In this document: piece after piece, positions 34,320 through 46,021 of the stretch
How the letters are laid out: each line of letters opens with the position of its first letter
How positions within the stretch are numbered: position 1 is the stretch's first letter
NCBI GenBank assembly: GCA_029204225.1
Contig: CM055112.1
Span: forward strand, 25,247,922 to 25,311,921
Length of the DNA: 64,000 bases
Source of the DNA: Diphasiastrum complanatum
Taxonomy: Eukaryota > Streptophyta > Lycopodiopsida > Lycopodiales > Lycopodiaceae
Direction: 5' to 3'
Notes under the pieces: model-generated
The model's database searches: none
Seen by the model: only the letters and a program-made list of their open reading frames with translations
What the model was told of the DNA's origin: nothing
Program-made: the position numbers and the translations under genes

Positions 34320-34660
34320 GTACTAGAAACCTTCGTTGAGCTCTCAGACTGTACATCCACTCTAGATTTATCTAATTTGAGCTGGGCGAAGGTTCCTGTC
34401 CAGTAAAAGTCCATTTTTTGAGTCAGACGAAGGATCAGTGATATGCCATTTTGGGAACTTTCGCCGAGCACCTTACCCTCATTATGAACTTTCGCCAACC
34501 TGCTAGATGATCTTAAAATGTCAAAATTAGGCTGTCCATATGTTCAGATTGTGACAAAATACATTTATGACAGTACTTGGGCGAAGGTTCATCCTTCGCC
34601 AGCCCTGGAAAATGTTCGTCTGATAGGTTTAGATCCCCAGAAACCTTCGTCGAGATTTTT
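34320..34660. repeat. Second cluster of CCTTCGCC/GGCGAAGG words
   Basis: Includes GGGCGAAGGTTCC (34383), GACGAAGG (34424), GAACTTTCGCC (two, near 34456 and 34486) and a perfect hairpin GGCGAAGG-TTCAT-CCTTCGCC at 34580-34600. The same word family as in the leader at 30780-31400, so both flanks of the coding region share it. Confidence 0.7.
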
Positions 34661-34685
34661 ATAGCCTAATTTCACAATATTGTAA

Positions 34686-35303
34686 ATGCCTGCAAATTTT
34701 TGTTCAGATTTGATCAGCCAAACTAGTATTCAGTGTAATGGACCCAGCAAATTCACCTATAAGTTGGCCAAATCTGATTCATTCATCACTTGTGCTAGCG
34801 AAGCTCTTGCAAATTTTTCCCATGACCAAAGCCTTCCAAACTTTCTAAACTGCTTTCTGATACACTTTCACGCGTCTTACATTTCATTTCTGATCATCAT
34901 GTCTTCTACGGATACTTCCCAGTCTCCACGTTATACCGTCCATCGTGGTGTCCCATCTACAACGGACATCATGATACTTCCTAGCACAAGCATGGTCACT
35001 CAGTGGATGATCCTTGCCGAGCCTCTGCTCACTACAATGGGTATTCATGAGAGAGTCTTTTCTGGTTGAATCAACATGGATTTCATCACTCTTGCCTTCA
35101 AAACGTGGAAGGAAGAGAAATCCAAATTTTATATCACTTTCCAGGGATCAACACACAAGGTGCGCGTCACTGAGGCCGCCCTTGCAGCCATAGGTATAGC
35201 ATCCGGAACACAAGCCTCACCCAATCACAAGCAGACAAAACAGGCCATCAAGCCATACATTGACCTCACCAATGATCTGCACTGGACCAATTACGGATAT
35301 CTT
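34686..35303 (+). pseudogene. Extra ORF of the Tat-like element, N-terminal part
   Basis: Frames 34686-35069 and 35076-35363 are one reading frame split by a TGA stop at 35067-35069. The content is globular: SSTDTSQSPRYTVHRGVPST, VRVTEAALAAIGIASGT, LHWTNYGYLLQAIS. It has a weak similarity to the plant mobile-element accessory domains sometimes called putative plant transposon protein; I cannot confirm this. After about 35303 the frame runs into the inverted gypsy element. The likely continuation lies beyond that insertion at 41110-41896. Confidence 0.45.
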
Positions 35304-36200
35304 TTACAAGCCATCTCTGGTTCTGAGTACCTTTTCAGATTCCAAAGGAACACTAAGCGATGAGTCCTCCAAATGGATAAGATCTTCCTCTGAACCAACT
35401 ACTTCACCTTCATGCAAACTTAATTTCAACCGGCTTACATGAAACACTGGGTGAGCTGTAGTCTTGTTCTGAAGATCTAATTCGTAAGCTAAAGAACCAA
35501 TTTTCTTTATAATCCAAAATGGTCCACAATATCTCGTAGACAATTTATAATGCTTCCCTGTACTCATAGTCTTAGAATCCTTAGGTATTCTAAGATATAC
35601 CCAGTCATCAACTTGAAAATCTCTGGGAGACCTCTTAAGATCGGCATAGTGCTTAGCTCTATCCTGAGCACTCCGGATACAATCACGGGCCACTTGCAAC
35701 ATTTCACGCATATCATGCAAGAAATCTGCAACTTTCTGGAGATCTAGGTTGAAAACCGTACATTAGCATAAACGGACTATAACCAGTAGCAGAATGTTTT
35801 CTACTGTTATAAGAAAACTCAATAAAAGGAATATAATCTTCCCACTGAGATTGTCTGTGAGACACATAAGTTCTCAACATGTCCTCCATAGTCTGATTAG
35901 TTCTCTCAGTCTGGCCATCTGATTCAGGATGATCATAAGAACTAAAACTAAGTGAGGTTTCAAGCTTATGAATACAGCTGACCAAAAGTGACCTGTAAAT
36001 TTAGGATCTCTATCACTAACTATATCACTTGCAGTCCATAAACCCTAAATAACCTTTCAACAAATATCTGGGCTAAATCCGAAGCCTTAGCAGTTGACTT
36101 GATTGGTATAAAAGTGGCTAACTTTGTCAACATGTCCACCACAATCCAAATAGAATCATTTTGGCGTTGAGAACCTGAGACCCCTGTGAGTAAATCTCTA
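35304..36200 (-). pseudogene. Chromovirus-like gypsy: integrase end (truncated)
   Basis: Core integrase is readable near 36020-36190 (NDSIWIVVDMLTKLATFIPI). Frame 35713-35985 has FSSYDHPESDGQTERTNQTM and RQSQWEDYIPFIEFSYN. Frame 35304-35720 has the C-terminal domain (DDWVYLRIPKDS, LSTRYCGPFWIIKKIGSLAY, HPVFHVSRLKLS). It is cut at EKVLRTRDGL, the point where a chromodomain normally starts, so the 3' end and 3' LTR are missing. Frames are shifted near 35715 and 36000. Confidence 0.85.
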
Positions 36201-37559
36201 TTCCATTCTCATTTTTTCCTGCCTCCACCATCTTTCAGATGGGACCAAAATGAGAATCTGATTTCTCTTAGTGAAAGATATAGATCAGTGGAAATCTGAT
36301 GAAAGAAAGTTCATTTAATTCACCAATATGACTAAGTGCATCCGCAACTTGGTTAGAGCTACCCTTGATATATCAGATCTCATGATCAAATTCTTGCATA
36401 AGCTCAGCCCAGCGACCTTTACGACCCCTTAGATCATTCTGATTACAAAAGTACTTTAGAGCTTGGTGATCTGTATACACTATAAACTGACTACCATAAA
36501 GCTAATGCCTCCAAGTTTTAAGTACATGTATCACAACAAATAACTTTTTCTCCTGAGTTGTATAACGCAACTGAGGCCCCGTGAGTTTCTTGCTTTCAAA
36601 TGCTATCGGCCTATCCTCTTGTAGAAGAACTGCCCCTATCGCCGAATCACTTGTGTCAGTTCACACAGTGTAAGGTATATCAGGATTCGCGATCTATAAA
36701 ACAGGAGCTGAAGCAACCATTTGCTTGAGTTTCTCAAAGCATTGGTTCAATTCATCATTCCACTCAATAGGCTCGCTAGGTTGACCTCTCTTTTCTTTTT
36801 ATTAACTTTGTCTTTAGTCAAATTATTTAAGGGTGCTGCCACTTTAGCATAATCCTCAATTGACTTATGAAAGAAAACTGTAAAACCAACAAAAGATTTA
36901 ACTTCTCTAACCGTCTTCGGTATCGGCCAATCAAGCACTATCTTGACCTTACTCTCGTCAATCTCCAACCCACTACGGGTGATCTTATGACCGAGGTACA
37001 ACAACTCATGCTTAAAGAACTCACATTTAGATTCCTTAGCGTAGAGTTTCTCTCATCTGAGAATATCTAAGACAGTCTTAAGATGACTCAAATGCTCCTT
37101 AAGTGTTCTACTGTAGATGAGAATATCATCTAAGAATACAACCACAAACTTCCCTAGATATGGACGAAAAAGATCATTCATTATCTCTTGGAATGTAGCT
37201 GGTTAATTCGTTAAACCAAAAGAAAGCACAAAAAATTCATAGTGACCGAATCTCGTCCAAAAACCATTCTTATGCACGTCACCCGGATGAATCCTAATCT
37301 GATGATATCCGATTCTAAGATCTATCTTTGTGAAGTATTTAGCTCCACCTAATCGATCTACCAGATCATCCATACGAGGCAAAGGATATTTATTTTTAAT
37401 AGTTACTTTATTTGACCCTTTGTAGTCTACACACATCCTGAAGCCTTCATCTTTCTTCACTTTTAGAAGAACATGAGCGCCCCAAGGTGACTTACTTGGC
37501 TGAATATGACCCATCTTCAGGTAATTTTCAATTTGCTTAGTAATCTCTACCTCTTCTTT
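36201..37559 (-). pseudogene. Chromovirus-like gypsy: reverse transcriptase and RNase H
   Basis: Frame 37203-37514 has [34 protein letters not shown] and [13 protein letters not shown] with the first catalytic Asp. The FLDD catalytic motif ([12 protein letters not shown]) lies at about 37105-37145 after a stop at 37203-37205. Frame 36747-37004 has LYLGHKITRSGLEI and the connection. RNase H is readable further on (TDHQALKYF near 36450; SSNQVADALS near 36340) through stops. Substantially complete but inactive. Confidence 0.85.
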
Positions 37560-39135
37560 CTAAGAAAACCTATAAGGTTGTCTAGAGATAGGGTGACTAC
37601 CTGGAATTAACTCAATCTTATGGTCTACCGATCTGGACGGCGGTAATCCATGAGGTAGTTCTTCTCGAAATACATCTTTGAAGTCAGACAGTAACTTATT
37701 CTTCTCAATTTGCTCCTGATCTAAGTCTACCGAGTTAAGAATTTTTGACAATTCACAACTACTTAGATACATTTCGGATAAATCCAAAATTGGCTTAGCA
37801 AATAAAGAATAAGCTTCATACTGTTAATCAAAAATCTCCATTACATTAGCAAATGAACTCATCCCAGATGGATGTACAAAATTGTCTCCAAACATTGTAA
37901 CTATTTCTTTACCCTCCTGAAAAGAGAGAACATGCTTCTCAAAATCTTTTTCAGGATGCTTATTAAATAACCACTCGTATCCTAGAATAATATCAGTATG
38001 TAGTATATCTATGGTTATTGGCTTCAGTTTTGAGTCCGAGTCTTTGCACAAGACCAGAGTTAATGAAATTACTGTCCACTAAAATACTAACTTCATGTCC
38101 ATTCACAGTGTCTTTCAAACGAAATAAATCATTTGGCAAGAATGAAGTAGTATTGAAAGAACAATCAAACTCACCATTAAATTTATTAAATTCCAGCTTA
38201 AGATTCTCTTTACCAGGCATCTCAATCACTTGAGCTGTGCCTTTTTTTCGTTCTGGGCAGAATTTCATAACGTGCCCAGGTTGACCACAATGGAAACAAA
38301 CATTGGTCCTTCTAGCCTTTTCCCGGAACAACTTTTTGTTCTGTCTAAATTCAGATGCAGCTTGATCCAGTTCGGCAAAATATTTTTTATTCATATTTTC
38401 ATGAACTTTTTTCTTCTCTTTTTTCTGGCTGGGTCCGGAGGATCCAGATGGATTAGCCTGTAACTGCTTCCTAGATGTCACAACCATGGAGTCGTACACT
38501 TTTGCGACACGAACTACATCATCAAAGGTTTGAAGCACGTTATGCTTACACTCATTCTGATAATCTGCAGGCAGACCAAGGATAAACTGCCACAGTGCCA
38601 GTTTTGCATCAAATGAGGGGACTTTATTCCATAAATCCATAAAATCTTGTAGGTACGAGTCCAAACTCTGAGTACCCATTTTGCAATTCACAAATCTTCG
38701 GTAAAAATCCGAGTCATCCACAACCACAAACGACTTTTTGAACACCTCCATAAACTCGTCCCATGTGGTAGGTTTAGGTTGTAAATCATGCCACCACGAC
38801 GAAGCTTTACCACGGAAGAACAGAATAACACTCTCTATCTTTTTCTTCTCAGAAATTCTGTGTACATTAAAATAACCGGTCCACTTGGTTAACCAGTCAT
38901 CCACAATTTCAGGCTTCTTCTCTTTCTTCTCCCCCAAAAATGGTTCAGGCTGAAAGCCCAAATTCGGAGCAGACAAAGCTCTCACTTGATTTAATAGTAC
39001 TTCCATTTGTTGATTACGTAAAGTGTTCCTATTGTTTATCTCATTAAGCGCTTGGCTTAATAACTGACAAATTTGCAGATAGGTAGGCATTGGCACCTGA
39101 CCATCGAGAGTTGTATTTGCATTATAGTTTGCCAT
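37560..39135 (-). pseudogene. Chromovirus-like gypsy: Gag, protease, RT linker
   Basis: Frame 37993-39135 (380 codons) is a nearly complete Gag: EPFLGEKKEKKPEIVDDWLT, ESVILFFRGKASSWWHDLQP, then an intact CX2CX4HX4C zinc knuckle CFHCGQPGHVMKFC. The protease begins SILVDSNFINSGLVQRLG; compared with the usual DSGAT(H)-NFI layout, about four codons after DS are missing, including the Gly. Frame 37824-38051 holds the protease end (DIILGYEWLFNKHP) and 37560-37787 the linker to RT. The start Met at 39135 is followed by ANYNANTTLDG with upstream leader on the same strand. Confidence 0.85.
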
Positions 39136-41109
39136 ATTGATTTCTTGACATGCAAAATTTGCTTAAATTAGTCGAGATCCAATCACCAACCAATAAGTGA
39201 AACGTTCAAAACCTTCATAACTGGCTGATATCATTCAGCAAGGTCTTTCGCTCGTTTGAGTAAGATTTCACAAAATCAATATCAGAACAATTAAGCAACA
39301 ACAAGTTTTTATGACCAACCACTAACTTTTACGAAAAATTAAGATTTTCGAAATCCGTTCGAAATGGACCAACTGTGAAAATCGATTAATCAGGTCGATT
39401 TTGCAAAAACACAGCCACTATCTCAAATCGATATCATTTTGAAAGATCCTGCATGGAACTAGCTCGACATGCTTTGACTTTTCCAAAAAAGTAAAAAAAT
39501 TTCGTAAATAGCCTAGTTGCTGGGAAATCTGCTTTTTGATCTAGAATTGCCAAAAATAGTCACATGCAAGAATTCTACTGATCAAAATCACTGGTTACAC
39601 ATGCAACATGCATTTAAGCATGCATACAGGTCTATCCATACATTCCCATCAACAGGAAAGCACTATACTAATTTACAAGCCTGCATGCATCAGAACAATT
39701 CCAAAATTTTGCAAATTTTAGTTCAAAATTGCCAAACTTCAGACGGCCATAACTTTCTCTATAGGACACCAAATTGGTCGCTGTAAAGCACAATATGGAG
39801 GGAGACTATTTCTACAAGGCACTTTTCATGTCACCATGCACCCCTGGCTTCACACGTGTGAGAATTAAATACCTGAAAAACAGGTAGGAGGGCGCATTTT
39901 TGTGGAGAGGTATCATCAAAAAACACATCCCAGCCCAAAAAGCCTTGGATCAGAGGTTACAAGCACTCTATTAAGGCTCACTAGAGAGGCATAGAAGCTT
40001 TTAACAGGTCCAGCAAGCAATCATAGGCTCAGATCATGCAAAAAATGCATTTTTGGCCTCCTTCAACAAGCAAAACTACAATATGTTGGTGTCTAATGCA
40101 CATCTATCCAAATTGGATGCATGATGGCTCAAAACAGAAGCAATATAACATAATTTTAGCTTGTAACAAGAATCAACAGGTTCAAACCCCCAATTGAGAG
40201 GTATTCATGCTCAAAAATTATCAAAAATACACTATTTTTGAATGTTTTGAGCCCCCCTAATGGTGTCTAATCCCAACCAAACTTCATGAAAGCTTAGGGA
40301 CAGCTTCATTACATCTCTGGAAACGTCCATACCAATTCTTGGCTGAGAATTTTGAGATCTACCCCAAAATTAGTCCAAAAAACATCAAAAAACCATGATT
40401 TTTGACAAATTTTGACCAATTTTGACCCAAATTCGTGGGGAAATCCACAAATTCGTGCCTTCAAATCCAAATCCCTGTAAATACATTGCATGCAAGCACT
40501 GAAAGTTCTGATTCAAGTCAAACATGGTTTCCATAGGCCATTAATGGTCCAAAAACCCCAATTTTTGGTCCAAAATCACTATCTAATCAACCTTTTGACT
40601 ATTCAACCAACATGCAATCATTAAATTCTGTAATTAATGACTGTAAAACAGCAAGTACAATCTGAAAAACGTACTACACCAGATCCTATAATCATTTCCT
40701 TGCAAAAACCATCAATTCTAGGTGAAAAATTCACTAAATTCATCAAAAATCCAATGATTTCCTTCAAAATTCATGGAACAAATCCACGATTATGATTTTT
40801 AGGCTGAAAGTACACCAAGGATCTAAGAATCCACTAGGATCCCCATGCAACCTATATTGAGCTATTGACCTCCTATTCTTACATTAAAGCAGTCTTCATC
40901 ATGCTTGTGCTCCTATGTCCAATTATAGGTCTGGGCCCTCATATGATTATTAATTATTTAATACGACCACGTCTAGAATGATGTAGCATAACTAATAACC
41001 ACATACAACTGGAGTGACTGGCTATCCACGTCAGGAATAGTTCTGATTCCCTTGTACAAGACATGGACATAACATACATCGTCAGCTGCGCTTCCACACC
41101 CAACTTCCA
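39136..41109. other. 5' leader and probable LTR of the inverted gypsy; no gene
   Basis: AT-rich, with many CAAAATTTTTG-like words and no convincing frame. A degenerate PBS, TGATATCAGCC on the minus strand, lies near 39224-39234, which would put the 5' LTR at higher coordinates. A G-box palindrome TTCACACGTGTGA lies at 39849-39861. The right edge, where the Tat-like ORF resumes, is between about 40930 and 41110. Confidence 0.4.
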
Positions 41110-41896
41110 ATTCCTCCTGCCTCTGATGCTTCCCTTGCCTCTGCTTCCACACACGGACAGTCTGTGACCATTGGGGCTACCAATCCCATCACAACTACCC
41201 AGGCCGCCTCACCCCCGCACACCGAAGCTACTTCACCAAACGCGCAGTTTTTCATGGATATGTTTGATGATTCTGACCCCCTTGGGGCCGCTGAAATTTT
41301 TGAAATGCCCCAGAGCCCTGCGCCCTTTGACCTCCAATCCCCTGGAAGAGGATTTGAACAGATCCATGACACTACTGTCGGTGTTGAAGATGTCAGCCAC
41401 CAACCTCACACTGAAGATAGCCTAGTCGCACTTCGGGTCGACAAAGCTGTGAAATCCCCGAAGCAGTCTTGAGGGTTTTGAGGAAGAAGACATTTTTGAA
41501 GAAGAAGAAGTACTTGCACCTATTCCATGCCAACAAAAGACAATACCATCAGGTCCTCCTGATGCTGCCGCCTCCATGACAGTAGATTATGGTGATGCTC
41601 TCGGTTTGGTTTCAAACCTTGTGCAAGTGATCCAGTCTATGCTAGATAAGAAAAAAGAAATGGAGCAGAGAATTTTAGATATGGGATCAGAAAACACTCT
41701 GATCAGCCAGAAGATTGTCCAGCTGGATCGAGAGTTGAAAATTGCCAAACAACATGAAGACAAGTCTGAAGCTGAAAAGAAGTTGGCCCAGCAATAGGCT
41801 GATTGTCTGGAAGAATACGTCAGCTCTCTGCAAAACGCCCTGACAACCGCACATGATCAAGTGGATAAGGTCGTGCAGGATGCAAAACAACAGTGA
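41110..41896 (+). pseudogene. Extra ORF of the Tat-like element, coiled-coil part
   Basis: A Pro/Thr/Ser-rich, acidic stretch (ITTTQAASPPHTEATSPN, MDMFDDSDPLGAAEIFEMPQ) runs to a stop at 41470-41472. A one-phase shift later comes an acidic run (EEEDIFEEEEV) and a heptad-rich coiled coil (frame 41576-41797, e.g. LDRELKIAKQHEDKSEAEKK) that continues past a TAG to 41896 (SSLQNALTTAHDQVDKVVQD). It probably continues the ORF at 34686-35303. A relative with the same order, acidic linker then coiled coil, lies inverted at 58550-59620. Function unknown. Confidence 0.5.
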
Positions 41897-42524
41897 AAAT
41901 TAAATCATTTTGCATTTTTAACATGTTTTTGCTCTTGAAAACCACCAATAAGTGGAGTATGGGTGTCTTTCTAGAGGTCCCCATGACATCCTCCAAAACA
42001 AAATTAGGGGCTTGACAATTACCGTTGCTCGAAAAGCTGCTCACTGCTCAAAGGTTTTGAATTGGCAAACGGTAAACCTCTAGCTCTGAGTGACTTCCTC
42101 TAGGCTTTTCCCTGATCTCACCACCTATGAATATGAACGAAGCAGGTTTCAGCACCCATGCCAATCCTAGACTCCTGCAAATATAGCCAAATCTCTCCCA
42201 AATCTCTCATCCAAGTTAGTCCCAAATCTCTCCCTCCGTTTACAAATTTCCGAGTTACAGATGTGTGTGTCAATGCAACTATCACTTTCAACACTGCCAC
42301 CGTTGATCATGCCTATGAGAGCGTTTCCCCAAAAGTCACCCGACATTAGTCGGCCCTAACTCCAAAATTTGAATCTAATTACAAGAATTTTCCACCCGTA
42401 ATTGGCATACCATGCCTATCTCTCACCTGTGATTGCTTTGTTGGGTTCTATGAAGGAGTATTGTTTACTTGAAGGCTTTGATGTCACTTGTTGGGTGATA
42501 TAGGCTTTTGAGAATTATTTATCA
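41897..42524. other. No gene recognised; 3' part of the Tat-like element
   Basis: Holds short repeats of CCCAAATCTCTC near 42195-42235 and a 63-codon frame (42158-42349) with no known domain. No LTR matching 29546-30463 was recognised. Confidence 0.35.
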
Positions 42525-42900
42525 GCCCTGATACCACTCTTGCTAAATATGATATCCAGTAAAGAGAAAATCCAATGTAAAATTATGACAGGATCTTTAT
42601 CAACTATTGAGACTATTACTTAGATCGACTAGAAGAATATCTTTGTAGGTGTCAAAGAAAATCATGAAGGGAGCGAAACAATTAGGCATCTATGACAACC
42701 ATGCTTTCTTCGAGTAAGTTATTTTGAATGAGTCATGGAACGAGTATCAATACTAGAGAAAGAAATTATCAAAAAGCATTCATCAGTGCAAACACACATA
42801 AAGAAACATAATATTCATGCATGATGTACTTTGAACAGACTATATACAAGAAACTCTCCACAGACACCAAGCTTGTTGAGATGCCTTCCAAGCAAACACG
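42525..42900 (-). mobile_element. Copia LTR remnant with PBS
   Basis: On the minus strand TGGTATCAGGGC (42525-42536) is an initiator-Met-type PBS, 4 bp from an LTR end ...GCA at 42541. The LTR extends to higher coordinates (end not fixed). GAAACAATTAGGCATCTATG near 42680 matches debris near 24480. The internal part of this element is missing. Confidence 0.6.
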
Positions 42901-44272
42901 GAAACTCACAAATTACTCAATTGTTGCCTACAACAATATGTTGCCAAATTTTTTTAAGTTTAGCCCAACATGTGGAGATGTCTGTCCAATTTGAACACAA
43001 TAAGCATGATGAGTGCTAGCTAGCAAAAATTCACAACTAATGGTTGTGGTACTACAATAGTGGAAGTGATTTAGTGAGAACAAATGATGATTTGTAGATA
43101 ATTGGTAGCCAAGTTGAAAAAACAACTACAAAATCTAGTGGTGTTTGCACTAATGGCCAAAGTTTATGTTTAATCATGAACTTTTAAACCTACTATACAA
43201 TGTGGATGGAGTCCCAAAGGTCAGCTTCTTCTAGTAGGCAATAGTTTTGGGTCTTAATTAATATCTAGACTAATTGTTGGGTGAAACAACATCCAATTTA
43301 ATTAGCCATAGATTCAGACCAATAGCTATGTATTTTATGTTGATTTCATGAAATACTGATCTTTTGCCATTCAATTCAACCTAAAACATATTTGAAATAG
43401 GTATTCTTGCTTAGAAGCACACTGTTTGTTTAAACTTTTGTAGAATCTTTAGATTCTAAAATGATATTTTTTTAATCTCTACTTACTTTTGCAGCTTTTG
43501 CAAGACAGCTCTTCCCCAAGAGCGTTCTCTTTCTTTTGGCCAATTGCATCAAGAGATGGGATGAACCCTAGATTCGATCCTTGGGATCAAACATGAGGTT
43601 CATTCTCAACCAATAAAAAATCTCAAAGCCCACACTCTAGGTTTTGAAGCAGCAAAACAAACAGGTAAGTTCTATGGTAGCACAAAGGATCTTGTTAAAA
43701 ATAGAGGATGAACCTTGGGATCGATCCCAGGGTTCATCCAACTCCCTCTTTTCAGGTTCTTAGCATCCATTTTGCACTCCCAATACGTTCTAGTTCCTCT
43801 GAAATTAGAAACAGCCAACATCAAACTGTCAGTTCATTAGATATATGTGAAATCTACTGGCATTGATCTCCACCCTCTCTACGCAGTAATATTTCAGGAC
43901 AAAAACGTTTCTTAGATCTCTCTGAATGTACGTCACCGTAGGTGCTCAGCTAGCAACCACATCTGTCCTCAGGCAGCGACCACATCTGACCACATCTGTC
44001 CTCGAGTAGCGATCCTACCAAACAACCGTCGCTCTCTCCTGCAATATCTCTCTTGCAAATCAGTGCTGCCTGCCAAAGAAGTCCATCGCAGCATGCCAAA
44101 GAGATCCATCAAAATGCAATAAGTCATCGCTGCCTATCTATGAAGTCCATTGAACAAAATAAACCAGCCCATCGCTGCCTGTCTGTCTATGAAGTCCATC
44201 GAACAAAAGAAGCCCATCGCTAGTTGAGCATACTGATATTTCCAGCGGTAGGTTGTAAAAATTGTAACCTGA
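42901..44272. other. No gene recognised; scattered GGGATCGA palindrome units
   Basis: Two separate relatives of the tandem unit at 44273-44433 occur here: near 43570-43605 (GATCCTTGGGATCAAACATG) and near 43705-43740, where CCTTGGGATCGATCCCAGGG forms a near-perfect palindrome. A loose CCACATCTGNCC repeat lies at 43955-43995, and GAAGTCCATCG-like words recur at 44075-44215. Confidence 0.45.
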
Positions 44273-44433
44273 ACTCTGGAATCAATCCTTGGGATCGAGC
44301 CCAGGGTTCAGCCACACATTTTCATGGCTTTGAACCCACAGATCGATCCCTGGGATCGAGCCCAGGATTCAGCCACACATTTTCTTGCTTTGAACCCTGG
44401 AATCGATCCTTGGGATCGACCCCAGGGTTCAAC
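44273..44433. repeat. Three ~60-bp tandem units with palindromic core
   Basis: Each unit has the form CC(T/C)TGGGATCGA(G/C)CCCAGG(G/A)TTCA, followed by a spacer with CACACATTTTC and GCTTTGAACCC. GGGATCGA starts at 44291, 44352 and 44412, periods of 61 and 60 bp. The core is close to a perfect inverted repeat. Confidence 0.8.
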
Positions 44434-44850
44434 ATTCTTTGTTTTCATTGTCTTCCTTGGGTTTAACATTTTTTTTTTTTTTGTGAAAGCTAGGATCATT
44501 TGAACCGTGAAATAGGTTAGCTCGATCTTCTCCTTTGAACCGTGGGCCAATGTTTTTCGAGCTATTTTTTAATGATTGCTGGGGAGACATGAATATTTTA
44601 AGAGTTTTAGCTACCAAATCGAATTAGATTAGTGTAAAATAATTCTTTTGTGGCCCTTATTAATAAAGGTTTAACTTAAAATTAGCGAATTTATCGACTA
44701 AAACTTTTAAATTATTAGGTGTTTTTTAATAAATTTATTGATGTTTTGTATCATAAACACTATTTAAATTTCAAAATGTCATATTGACATTGAAAAATAT
44801 ATTTTATTTTATGGCAACATAGTTGTTTCTTAATTTAACTTGTATAATGT

Positions 44851-45420
44851 ATGATGGATCCAAATGTTATTTTCAGCACGAAGCTTACAATGCGCATGTC
44901 TGTGCCAAAAATCAACCGAGAGGAAAGTACTATACGAAAAAAACCTAGAACTATGAATGAAGGCCGTAAAAATTCAAATACGGATCCTACAACGAAAGGA
45001 GTTGCAAGGTATTCATTTACAAACTTTTCTTGGTACATTTCCTTGTCGTCAACTGATAGGCTAAATGTAACTATGGCTAAATTGAATGGGGGTGACTCCT
45101 TTAAAGAGTTAAGGATATTAGGAGAAGTCAAGGATTTGTATTATGATGAGGATGATTCAAATGTTGTGGTTTTCATAACTGAAAACAAAGGACAAACTAG
45201 ATTATTTAGTGTCAATGAAATCCTTAAATGTGTAGTTCAACGCATAACTCCATCTCATTTACAAAATGAAATGAGGGAGTACTTTGAGGAGACTAAAAAT
45301 TTGATTCGTACATTGTGTAATTATTTGTTTGGAAGCGAACATACATCCACATCAAATTTACTTCTGTCAGAAATGTTACTAACCCTGCTCCTAAAAAAGG
45401 TGTTTCCATTGTTGTTGTAA
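44851..45420 (+). pseudogene. Unrecognised coding-like frame, N-terminal part
   Basis: A 189-codon frame with balanced composition: an N-terminal basic region (STIRKKPRTMNEGRKNSN), then a mixed alpha/beta-like stretch (FSWYISLSSTDRLNVTMAKL, VVVFITENKGQTRLFSVNEI, MREYFEETKNLIRTLCNYLF). In another phase coding-like sequence continues from about 45366 to 45690 (NPAPKKGVSIVVVTKFEFEV, then ALETQQNVMRDQVRKP) through stops. It is collinear with the ParB-like segment at 45712-46021, suggesting one broken gene. No family is recognised. Confidence 0.4.
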
Positions 45421-45711
45421 CAAAATTTGAATTTGAGGTAGCTTCTCCACAGAAGGTTAAAGTAAGACTAGTTTGAAAGGCAAAACAATCGGCTGAATCG
45501 AAGATAGATCCATAGGAAGATACTCACAAGCCGTTACCTTTAGATGACGATGAAATTGAAGTCCCTGGAGCAGAACTTGGTGTTGGGGCTCTTGAGACCC
45601 AACAAAATGTGATGAGAGACCAAGTTAGAAAACCCAAACTTGTTTATATTAGAGCAATGGAGATATTAATTAGAAAAAAATCCATCGTCCTCTACTAGAA
45701 CCATCAATCAG

Positions 45712-46021
45712 TAAGAGACCTCTTGAGATAAGGGAGCCACACGAACTTCATGTTTACAACTTGAGGTCAAAAATGAAAATTAATCCTCTAGCTAATGTGT
45801 TGTCTTTTCTTGTCATGGTGGATAGTAGTCAATGTCTTGACAAAAAAGCTTTCAGAATGAGTAGGGTAAATAAATATGATTACTATGTCATTGGAGGATG
45901 CCATTCTGTCGAAGCTAGAAGACAATTAGTGCAAGAATATCCAGACATGACAATGACTATAGACTTAGTATGTCATTCATCCAAAGGATACACTTTTTTC
46001 ATAATGAGTATTTGTAATTGA
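45712..46021 (+). pseudogene. ParB-like fold segment of a broken gene
   Basis: Reading from about 45713: KRPLEIREPHELHVYNLRSK, LSFLVMVDSSQCLDKKAFRM, then YDYYVIGGCHSVEARRQLVQ. The order of a preferred-action stretch, a variable middle and V(I/V)GG-x-HSxEA is that of ParB/sulfiredoxin-fold domains (VxGxHRxxA). This is an inference from the motif only. After ARRQLVQEYP the listed frame becomes unlike protein, while the next phase reads DNDYRLSMSFIQRIHFFHNE, so a small deletion with frameshift lies near 45945. A poly-T rich 3' flank follows. It may be a host gene relic or mobile-element gene. Confidence 0.35.

Noticed and set aside
44224-44466. 80-codon frames over the palindromic tandem repeat, on both strands
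   Set aside because: Open only because the repeat period is a multiple of three; repeated peptide content without function.
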